DNA of 64,000 nucleotides from Apostichopus japonicus (Eukaryota > Echinodermata > Holothuroidea > Aspidochirotida > Stichopodidae). The position numbers and the translations under genes are program-made. The DNA is taken from positions 2,125,984-2,189,983 of the forward strand of contig NC_092564.1 in the NCBI RefSeq assembly GCF_037975245.1, given 5' to 3'. The notes under the pieces are model-generated. The model saw only the letters and a program-made list of their open reading frames with translations, did not search any database and was not told the DNA's origin. Of the stretch, positions 1 to 12,200 are shown one piece after another; position 1 is the first letter of the stretch; each line of letters starts with the position of its first letter.

Positions 1-32
1 ATTTACGATTTTAAAATGATTTGTTGAAACAG

Positions 33-211
33 ATGGGTCTCGGTAAGACAATACAAGCTATTTCGGTGGCATATTACTACCGTTCCGAGTGGCCTCTTCT
101 CGTCGTTCTTCCCTCGTCCATGAAATATCCTTGGATTGAGGAATTGGAAAAGTGGTTGCCATGCCTACAACCTAACGACATTAATCTCATAAACTCCAGT
201 ACAGACGTAAG
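33..211 (+). CDS. ZRANB3: ZRANB3 exon: SNF2 motifs I and Ia
   Basis: Opens after a ...gaaacag acceptor directly on the Walker A residues MGLGKTIQA and continues through [10 protein letters not shown] and [10 protein letters not shown], matching the ATPase core of the family. It ends on a split AG codon before GTATCA. The DE that normally precedes MGLGKT must come from the exon left of the window. Confidence 0.93.
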
Positions 212-3200
212 GTATCATGACACGTATTTATTGCTCCATTGTATTACATTTATATCTTGATACAATCAAAGTGAGGATGCAGCATCCAGTACTACAGTGT
301 TTCTTAAGTTATTCCATTGTGGTTTATATGGGGGTTTTGCTGTCCCATTGGAGTGTTAAGTAGCTGACTTGCATTTACACTGAATTGTATACAAGAGATG
401 TACTTGATACTAAGAGAAGTTTTTTTTTTTTTATTAAAGTCATTAGTATACGCCCCACCCCAAAGTAAAGATTGCTAATTTAAAATAATTGGGAAGTATT
501 TCATGGAGGTACTGATATTCCAAATGAATTCCACACATTGTGGAATGTAAATTAGAAAAATAAAAATACTTCAGAGCTAGAAGGTGGCAGTAAAGTGCCT
601 GGTTGGTTTTGATGCAAATCGTAACCTTTGCATTCATGATGGCGTATGGGATATGTATGTGTGTATCTGGTGTGTGTGTGAGTGCATTTGTGACGCCCAG
701 CTTGTAAACACGATATCTCAAGAAGGGAAGGTCAGACCAATTTCATATTTGGTGTGTAGTGGTACCACTTGAGTGCAAAAAGCCTATTGTTTTGGTGGAG
801 GTCAAAGGTCATTTGGGGTCACCAGGGGTCAAATTGTGAAAACCTTGTAAACACGATATCTCAAAATGGGAAGCATGTGCAGATTTCAGAGTTAATGTGC
901 AGAAGTACCACATTAAGTAAAAAAAGTCTGCTGTTTTGGTGGTACTAAGTACAATAAGATTATTGTTTTTGGTGGAGGTCAAAGATCATTTATGGTCTCC
1001 AGGGGTGAAATTGTGAAAACCTTGTAAACATGATATCTCAAGAAGGGAAGGTTGGACAAACTTTATAGTAGTTTATAGTAGTTTGTAGAAGTACCACATT
1101 GAGTACAAGAAGCCGATTGTTTTTAGTGGAGGTCAATGGTCATTTGGGGTCACCAGAGGTCAATTGTGAAAACCTTGTAAACATGATATCTCACGAAGGA
1201 AAGCTTTGGAGGAACTCATACTTAGTGTGTAGAAGTACCACATTAACTTGAAGAAGCTTATTGTTTTTGGTCAAAACCAAATGTTATTTGGGGTCACCAG
1301 GGGTCAAATTGTGAAAACCTTGTATGATATCTCAAGATGGGAAGCATGGGCAGACTTCATATTTAGTGTGTAGAAGTACCACATTAAGTACAAAAGCCTA
1401 TTTTTTTGGGTAAAGGGCAAAGGTCACTTGAGGGCCCAAGGGGTCGAATTGTGAAAACCTTGTAATCACGATATCTCTATACTGAAAGCTTGTGCCGACA
1501 TCTAATTTAGTGTGTAGAAGTACCACATTGAGTTAAAGAAGCCTACTGTCAAAGGTCATTTGGGGTCATCAGAGGTCAATCCATTTTTTATAATGCTTTG
1601 CCAAAGAATAATCTGAAGTTGAGTACTTTAACTTTAAATATATTTTCCGACAGTAATATTTCCAAAGCAGCAGTTTCATTGGTTGGATATGGTCTAATGC
1701 AAAGCAGTTTCAAGACACTCTTAGAAGCACTACACGAACGAGATTTTGGAGTCATCATAGTAGACGAGTCTCATTTTCTCAAGAACCCAAAAGCTGTACG
1801 AACCAAAACACTCATCCCACTCTTGACAAAGGCAAAGAGAGTCCTTATGCTAAGTGGAACTCCAGCTTTAGCAAGACCAGCAGAAGTAAGATTCTCAGGA
1901 ATGATTTTGATTTGGTCACATTAACCACAAAGTGAAACCATAGCTGAGAATAGCATGACTTTGCATATTAATGTCACAAGGGTGACGAGATCCCTCCTAA
2001 TACATTATGCAAAGAATGATTGGAAAGTCACAGTAAAGGGCAGGGGTGCAACCGATATATTGTTTGGGAGAGAGAGGTGGGCAGGGGCTAAGATGTTACA
2101 TCACACTGAGGGAGGTGTCTAAGGGAAGAAACTTTGGTAAAATGTGGGGGTGGGGAGGTGGTGGTGTGTGCTTAGGTTCAAAATGGTGTTCTTTTTCAAC
2201 ATTTGAAATATTTTTGAAGGATTTTCAACGGCTGAGGCTGTAATGTACATACAATATATGTTGTGTATTTATAAACAGTACACTAGGCTTTTTTTGTATT
2301 ATTCTGTCTGCGAGTGAGGAGGCAGGAGGAGGGTGGCTGAAGGCCCCTTGATTGTACCCAAGCCCAATGCTTGCCCCCGTGGTATAGGACCTAAACAGGG
2401 AGATACAAGCTTTGTATGGGTAGTCAACAAACAAAGGAGAAAAAAATCTGTTGTATATTTACCTTAAATGTACAGCACAGTATCAATGGAATAATGTACA
2501 AGGGATTGTAAGTACCTAAACCAGAAACTTTAACACAACATCTTTGCTCATTTGGGAATTTAAAACTGACTGAAAATGATTGTACTGTACATTTTATCCA
2601 ACTTTTCTTCAGCTGTACTCTCAAATAAACTGCCTCAGCAAGGGTCAGTTTGGATCTTGGACGAATTTTGCCAAAAGATACTGTGATGCAAAGTGGAAAT
2701 TCTTTGGCAGGCTGAAAAAATGGGATACTTCGTGAGTAATGATATTATAATATCAGTCATTTCATTTACATGCATGTGTACTACTATAACTGCTAGATCC
2801 CAAAGGATCATATTTGATAATCACTTTATGCTGAGTGAGTATTATGTAGAACTTTATGCACAAATCATAAGGATAGTTAAGTTACGATAATGCTCATATA
2901 TGAGAAGTCTTTACATAAACAGTTAAATTGCTGTTGCAGTTAACCCAAAGTAGCTTACAAATTTACCAAGAATTCGTTGTTGATGGGTAGGGGAGGAAGG
3001 GACTGGGCTGAGGGGAACTCGAGGTGGGAGTGGGGGCAGTGGGATTCAAAAAGGGTAATGTGGGCATATATGCTTTGGTTTGGTTTGGTTTTCTTCTCTT
3101 CTTTTCAATAGCCACTGTGTAATACTAAAACTGCTAGAAATTAAGTTACACACATACAGGATGAAATTACCCCTCCGTTTTGTGTCACTTATATATTTGC

Positions 3201-6200
3201 ACATTTCCAAAACAACAGATAAAACAGTCTTTGTCATATCAGCTCAAAATTTTGGTTCCTGTCTACTTCCTTGTTATTTGACAGAGGTGCGTGTAATTTA
3301 GCAGAGCTTCACAAGAAACTGACCACATCAGTCATGATTCGGAGGGAAAAGAAAGAGGTATGATTATCAGATGGGGTAATCCTCTCACTTTTGATTTGAT
3401 CCTGGAATGTAAAATATCGTCATTCTGGTCAGAACTGCTCGCTTTCTTTTCTGCATGTTTTTCTCTTTCCCTTCTGTCGAACATCATGACCATTGTATGT
3501 GAAATGTTGTCATAATGTAATGTAGGAAATGGGTTAGGTTAGCCAAAGGTGCTGACTAATGCAGTTCTTTTCAAGTTATTTGTGCACTCTTTAGCATGTT
3601 CAGTGAAGCGACACTTTCCTTATGAAAGAATAACCATTTGCTTGAATGAGTGCGAGTTTCAAAGTTCTTGCACTGATGTGTGATGTACCCTGTAAGCATT
3701 CAACAATATTGGTTGACTGATGCTTCTACAGCAAGTTACAAGCTGTTCCGCTCGCATAAGTCTGTTTTCGTAACAATTGTTATCTTTAATAACTGGTGCT
3801 TTATTATCCTGTCTGGGTTGGTAAATTATATCAACTCATAATTGTCTGTGCTTAATCATTGCTGGTGAATACTGCTGATCCAGGGTACACCACTGTTGTA
3901 CTGTCTAAGTTTATTGTTTGCGTCCCTGAGTGGTCAAATATTGGTACAAAAGAATTGATAAGGGGTAAACAATACAACTACTGTAGGTGCCCATGATTAG
4001 AGTTAGAGTTGTTTACTTTGAATCCTTGTTCAAGATTTCCTTTTAATACACCAGCTTGTATATAAGTATATTGTTATAACACTGCCCTTGTACATTGCCC
4101 TTTGTTTTATGATTGTTACAGATTATTGTGTAGATTAAGTCAATGTTTGCTCTTTTCATGAAGGTCTTGACAGAGTTACCACCCAAGAGGAGGCAGAAGG
4201 TGCCATTTGAATTGTCTGAGTCAAAGCAGACAAAAGTAAGTTCATCTACTGCTTGTTGTTGTCAAAGCAGAGTTCTACTAATGAGTATCTAAGGGCGTCC
4301 ATATAGTCTTCATCTGTATGATCTATTTATCAGTCTGGTAGCCATTCTAAAAGTAGTGACAAGCATTTGCAGAGCTGCCGTAGTGTATGGATGTTTGCAT
4401 TAGTTCTGCCGGGTAGCATTCTGTTGATCAGCAACTGTATTATTGATGTCTGCATGGTAACCGTCACATAACAACGAGTATTGGAATGCTTACATCATTT
4501 GCATATTAACAGCACTAAGCAGCCTTTACCTGTCATAGTTTGTCACTGTCTGTTCAGTTATCATATCTGCTTGGCAGCGATTTAGTAGCAATGAACATTG
4601 CAGCACTGCTATAAAACATTCATACATGTAATAGTTCTGTCTGAATAGAGTGTAGGTGGTCTGTCTGAATAGAGTGTAGGTGGTGAACATTAGTTTGCTG
4701 CAATAGTTTGTCCTACCTGAGCAGAGTTGTGTCATCTCTAGTCTAGAACCCACCTATCTCACTTATAATGTAGTATCTCTAGTATGGAACCCACTTATCT
4801 CAGTTTTAACGTAGTGTCTTCTCTAGTCTAGATTCTCTAGAACCCACTTATCTCAGGTTTAATGTAGTGTCATCACTAGTCTGGAACCCACTTATCTCAG
4901 TTTAACATAGTGTCATCACTAGTCTAGAACCCACTTATCTCAGTTTAATGTAGTGTCATCACTAGTCTAGAACCCACTTATCTCAGTTTTAACGTAGTGT
5001 CTTCTCTAGTCTAGATTCTCTAGAACCCACTTATCTCAGGTTTAATGTAGTGTCATCACTAGTCTGGAACCCACTTATCTCAGTTTAACGTAGTGTCATC
5101 ACTAGTCTAGAACCCACTTATCTCAGTTTTAATGTAGTGTCTTCTCTAGTCTAGATTCTCTAGAACCCACTTATCTCAGGTTTAATGTAGTGTCATCACT
5201 AGTCTGGAACCCACTTATCTCAGTTTAACATAGTGTCATCACTAGTCTAGAACCCACTTATCTCAGTTTTAACGTAGTGTCATCGCTAGTCTGGAAACCA
5301 CTTATCTCAGTTTTAATGTACAGTAGCGTTATCGCTAGTCTGGAACCCACTTATCTCTGTTTTAGCCCATCCCATGATGCCATTGTTTCTTAGGAGTTGT
5401 AAATTTATTTTATTATTTAAATATCATTACAAATATATAAGTTTTTCTGTTTGATTTGCTTTCCAAGGAATTAGATGCACTATGGTCAGAGTTAAGGTCA
5501 TATCTAAACAGGGAGGCTGCCTCAGAAGATGGTAAAGACGCGGGATTCGAAATCAGACGCCTCTCCATGCAACTTTACATTTCAACGGGCAAAGCAAAGG
5601 TATTCTTGAATAATTAAAGGAAGAGGAGACAGGGAAGTTCCCCCTTTTGCCTCCTGTTCCATCACAAATTAACTCTTTTTTGGATGAATTTTCATAGATC
5701 ATTGGTATTGTTCAGGCCTCCATCCCAACCTCCAGACATGAAAGAAATTCAAATAACAAAGAAGTGTTTTGCTGCCCCCTTGAAGCATTTTCTCTCTTGT
5801 AACCATCTCAATTTCTAAATTAAATTCCTTAAAGCTCTAGTTTTAATTTGACGGATAAGAACTTATTTTGGAAAAAAGTTTTTTTGATGGACTGGAGAGT
5901 TACATTTCTGCAATGATATAGACTAGACATGTGAATTTTATTCCTTAGATTAAGAGTGCATTAGGCCTTTGGTGTATAAACCACTGTCTGTTTGTAAAAT
6001 TTTGCCATCTAGCAGCGAGGATACAGTAAAGTTAACATGTTGTTCAATCTGACCAATCATTGTCCAGGACTCTGTGTATTGTATTCTCTGTCACGTCCGA
6101 AACAGGCATAATTCGTGATTGTCAGCTTGGTTTTCCTGTTATTCTGTGATGTGTTTAGTCACAATTTCTTCGTTTATATTGTAGGCGCATGCTAGCTAGA

Positions 6201-9200
6201 GTACTGTTTATAAACATTACACAATATAGCCTAGCTTTGGTCTACATTTAAGGACCAAACGCCGTGGCTTCTTCTTGACTGAAATAACTTCAAAAGGGTT
6301 GCAGTAACAAGGACCCCTCCATAAAATATTGACAACTAACAAACTTTCACCTTCACCACGTACTTCAATGACATGTATTTGTGTACAAATACAGTTGTTC
6401 TTGTTATATTTGGCTTTGAAAAGTACATTGCCGTCTGGTGGCGTGGGTGTCGTGATATCTAACTACATCAGAGCTTAGATTCTACTGTGATAATATCTAG
6501 AATATTATTTTAATGTCTAACTTTATGGAACTACCCACAGCTATAAAATGTTTATCTTAGGTATAATTAAATTTTCTATCAGGGAGCTGTTTAGTCTAGT
6601 CTGTTGAACATAATAAAAAAAAACTTATAGGATTATGCTGGTACTCGCTGAATAAGTGTCTCTTAGCATTATGCAGATGGGATTGGCAATGAAGGTTTAT
6701 ATAGGTCTATTGATGCACTTTCCGGCTGAAGGTCAATAACAGCCTCCTAAGTTCTGCTATTGCAAAGCTTCAGCGCATGTAGAAAAAAGCTTCAGCGCAT
6801 GTAGAACAGTGCCGCTTGGCTTGTCTTTGAGTATTAGTGGAAATATAAAAACAATTTGCAGCTCCAGTGGGCAGGTCATGTTATAGGCATCTATGGACAA
6901 GTCGTGCAGACCACATCAGATCTTCTATAGAGTCCTTATAAATGTCCACAGAAACATAGGCCGCCCTAGGAGAAGCCTCACATGAAAGAGGAACCTTTCT
7001 ACTTTAATGTGGTGCTAATCGGTTTTGTTACCGATTTTAGAGATATACCACGTGAAAGAGGCTACTATCGGTAACAAAACCGATTTCTTGACCAAAAATG
7101 GCCTTATATTTTAACCCTGATACAGACCCCTCTCTAAACGCGCCGAATATACGTAATGTGTAATGATCCTAATAATGATTTATTTTTTTCAAAATCGATT
7201 AATTTGATTTATAGACCTTATTGAGATGTCCTGGTTAGCACCACATTAAAGTAGAAAGCCTGTGCCATCCTCCTCAAGAGTGCTGGAGTCATGTCTGGTG
7301 TATAGGATTCACTGATATGCCAGGTCAAGAAAACGACCTGTATCTCTTTTGAGTAACACATGGAAGGAATAGATCATTCATGCCAGACAACAAAGGCTGC
7401 AAAATGTATGACATCGGATACAATGGACAATTGATGATAGCTTTTACCTGTAGTTTAGTCACCTTGATTGATGATATCAATTGATAGTCCTTCTGTCGGA
7501 ATCATTTGTTGTCTGTAGTTCAGTCACCTTGATTGATAATATCAATTGATAGTCCTGTTGGAATTATTACTTGTTGTCTGTAGTTCAGTCACCTTGATTG
7601 ATGATATCAATTGATAGTCCTTCTGTTGGAATAATTACTTGTTGTCTGTAGTTCAGTCACCTTGATTGATGATATCAATTGATAGTCCTGTTGGAATTAT
7701 CACTTGTTGTCAGTAGTTCAGTCACCTTGATTGATGATATCAATTGATAGTCCTTCTCTTGGAATCAATACTTGTTGTCTAACTTTATTCCCTGTCTCTT
7801 CTCATGTGGAGAGAATGACCTAATTGGTTGAATATTTTTATATTCAATATATTAATTTTTTTTAATATATGTTTTTAAAAAAACTCACACATATTTTTAA
7901 TGTTTTCATGTCCCTCATTTTCACACTTTGTTTACTGAGGAAACCCAAAAGACAAGATGAAATAATCATCTGCTGCCAACTGTGGTCAGAAATGCCAGTT
8001 TTTGTGAAAATGTGTGAATTTGGCCAAATAAAATAGGATTTTGTGTGACATTAATATTTAAGCATTAACTCACAAAGTATTTTATCAATGTGCAGTTTTA
8101 GATGTGAAATTGGCTCAAGAAAGAGAGGTTTTCCTTATATGTCTATATCTGTTTTCTTTTGTTCTTTATATTTGATCAAAGTAAAGTTTTCTCTCGTTTA
8201 ATACAGGGTTTAATACCTCATGCTTATTTAATTTCTGTCCTTTTTTTTCCCCGACAGTTTAGGACATACGTCCAAATTTCAAAAATTCTTTCATTTTCTA
8301 TCGTTTGTGGAATGTTTCTTCAGATTGCAGCCATTTCAGAGTATGTGAGAATGTTACTGGATAACCATGATATGAAGTTCCTTGTCTTTGCCCATCACAA
8401 AGAAATCCTGACAGCCATTGTCCAGACCACTCAGGCCTACGCAAGAGAAAAGGAATCAACCCTCAAGTACATAAGGATTGATGGAGACGTCCCCCATATT
8501 GAGAGAATGGTATGTTCTTCATTGACATGTTCTGTGGTTGTGGTGCACAGTGGTGCCCCAGGAGAGATTGATTGAATCGTGCAAACTTTGGTGTGGGGGT
8601 GTGACAAGTTACCAATGACCAGGGTTGAGTTGTACAGTCGTGTGAGAGGGCCTTGGCCTCAAACAAGACTATAAACCTGCGACAGGAGTGTCAAGTTGAC
8701 AGATATCGTGCGTTACAAGTGGCTAATTTATTATTATTACTACATACACACACAAACCTATATGTTAACTGGTGAAATGGTTTAGTACCTGCTGCTACTG
8801 CTCGTGCAAATTATTTATGGCTTATATATCTGGTTAATCGTATGAATAATCTTCAGTCATGTAGATAATTTAAATTTAGTTGATTTTTTTTTTTATTCTG
8901 ATTAATCGTATGAATAGTCATCAGTCACACTCAGTCAAACTCTTTGTACAATCATATGTGAACAATAATTTAAAAAAATAAAGTACATGAGCAATATATG
9001 CATGTCAAACACCAGGAATTTTGAGTACAAAAGACCTTAGTACATAAATAAGTACAAGACAACGGGATGTGTCCTCAAGTTGTTCAGGTACATAACAGGT
9101 ACACAACTTAACCTAAAATGACACATTCTAAAGGGGGAGGGGGGGGGGATCTTCTAGCTGTTTACTAAGACTGTTCCTGTAAGCTACTTAGGTGATAAAT

Positions 9201-12200
9201 CATTTTCAACATTTTTATTTCTTTGTCAATTTCCTTGAGACAGAAAGAAGTGAACCGTTTCCAGCAAGATCCCTGTGTTCGTGTAGCTGCACTGAGCATC
9301 ATGGCAGCTGGAACGGTTAGTCAAATATTTCATATTTGCATATGTATGTTTGCTCTACCTCCAGTAGAATTCTATAGAATATTCTAAGCTAATGATTTAT
9401 ACAACAAGAATTCTAATATATTCCTAATATATGATAGAAATCACGTCATTATGCATATATTGTAGGCTGGTTCATATTTCTATCCGCTTCTTTATTTATG
9501 AGCTTTTTATCAAGTTTGTTTGATATCCAGTTATATTAGGTTGAAATAAAACTAGTGCCCCTCTGCAGGCTTATGTGTTTCATTGAATTGGAACATTGAT
9601 CAGTTTTGCATGCATGCTTCAGTAGGTACCTCCAGTAGCCTTCTATAGAATATTCTAAGCTAATAAGAAAATGATTTATACAACGAGAATTCCAATATAC
9701 TCCTAATATCTGTTAGAAATCACATCATTATGCATATAATGTAGGCTGGTTCATATTTTTACCCGCTTCTATATTTATGAGCTATTTATCCATTTTTTTT
9801 TGATAACCAATAAAATTAGGTTGGAATAAAACTAGTGCCCCTCTGCAGGCTTATGTGTTTTATTGAATTGGAAAATTGATCAGTTTTGCATGCGTGCTTC
9901 ATTAGGTATAGTTTTTGACATTGAGTATTTGTTTACCGCAAATTATTGATTAATTCTCCAAATAATCAATCTTAAATTTGAAGTTAGAGCTTTGAGTATA
10001 GTCAGTTGGGGTAAAAAAAAACAAGGGGGTAGTTGGGGTAAAAAAAAACAACCCCTTTTTATAGAAGGGGAATATTTAGCCAAAGTTCCAATTTATTTTG
10101 GGTGATAGTCCTATATGTCTAGTTTATTATTATATAATTTTTGGAACTCTATGTCACTTCGCTGCCAATCACCGCTTCATCGAATCAAGCGAATGCTAAA
10201 CTAGCAAAATTTGAAGTTTGTACCACATATCAGAAACTTTCTTCTGCATACACAGCTTATATGATGTGGAGATTATTCCAGCAGTTACAGCATAGCAGTT
10301 AGTGATATTACACTCCCCCATGGTAGAATTACTCCAACTTCATTCACGCTTCATGGGGGGGCCTTGTTTTTTTTTACCCCCAAAAAATGATGCGAATGGG
10401 GTAAAAAAAAAACAAGTACTTTCCGGCTCCAATGGACTCCCTATTTTGCCCGAATGGATAAATTTTTCCATAATGTTGATTTTAGAGGTTAGGCAAATAG
10501 TTTTCATGTCTGTCATGTGTCAAAAATGTTAAATAATTGGGCAGAAGTAACTGAAATTGGCTCAACTCTAATGTTTCTACTATATTACACCACATTTGTG
10601 TAGCATCATATACACACTGTACAGTATGAATATGGCTGAGCATGACATATGACACGAGCCGTCCATAATTACGAATTAAGACAATTTCACAATTTTTTTC
10701 CTTTTTCATTTAAAGGTAGTAGCTCATACTTAGATGTAATTATATGCAAACATGATTTTAAGATACATTCATGAAGAAAATAGCTGTTTTCTAGCATTGT
10801 TTTTTTTTACCCCGGCACTGTTTTTTTTTTACCCCAAATTAAGCAAATTTTTGGGGTAAAAAAAAACAACATTTTTCGCAAAAAACGACACTTTCCATTT
10901 ACAAAAAAGTTATTTTTGTTAGATTCTCTTTAAGAGAATCCCACTCCACACACTTGAACATTGGAACCGAAACAATACCTCTTACTCATCAATTTTTAGA
11001 GCAAACTTTAGGTCAATTGTTTTTTTTTACCCCACTTGATTATATGTTACTGTAGTTTATCAATTTTTAAATAACACAATGCATGACACTTCATTCATTC
11101 ATTTTATTTAGACATATAACTTGTGCTTGACCTAAACATTACCTTCCAATTCTTTAGCAAACAAATAGCATGGACATTCTTTTTAGAAAAGCAAATTCAC
11201 TTATAAATTATTTATTACTTGAGTCAAGTTTTGCCTATAACTGACACATTCATTATTAGATATGCAATACACTGTACATTATTAGCTATTAAGCCCATTG
11301 GGTAGCCATAGATTCATAAATTCTTAATCATTTGAAATAGGCAGCAAGCCCTACTCTTGGCTGGTAAATTTCATATTGATAGTTTTCTGCCATTCTACCT
11401 CTTACTGTGATATTTAAATTGATATTCTAATGTTCTTTTGAGACTGTCCATTGTATTGATTATAAGGCCATGGTGTCTTTGGTAACACTGCCTAATATTC
11501 AAATTGTGGAATTCCTTCCCAAACCATTTCAAATGTATACCTATTAAATCACTTTTCAAATGTAAAGTAAAAGCCTACCTCTATGCTAAACATTTTTCAA
11601 TTTGATTTGTAATTATTTTTCATTGTTGCGTTATTATTTTTGCTTTTCTTTCTATTCAAACTATATATGTACGGCCCTTTTGACAACTTTTTTGTTTATA
11701 ATTAGCGCATGATAAATCTTAGTTATTATTATTATTATTTATGATGATTATCCTTCCTATTAAGGCAGTAGTATTTCCTGTTTTCTGCAAGTTTCCTTTA
11801 AATTGATTATACTTTCAGGGTCTCACCTTGACTGCTGCTAGCCATGTAGTGTTTGCAGAGCTTCACTGGACTCCCGGCGTGCTCGAGCAGTGTGAAGACA
11901 GAGCTCACCGTATTGGTCAGCACAATGCCATTCATATTCATTACTTGATTGCCAAGGGAACCATTGATGAATGGATGTGGTCAGCTCTCAATAGAAAGGT
12001 ATTTAACTTCACAGCTCTCCTCGCTGTTATCTAAAGATGTTTGGTTTTAATACAGAAAATATGTAAATGGTTAGGAAGCAATATTACACAGATTTTTATT
12101 ATTGCATATGAAACCATATTTACCAACATTTTTTATTGTTGTATATTAAAATTTATTTTCTTTTTATATTTTGATAGTCATATTGTTACTAATTTTCGGC

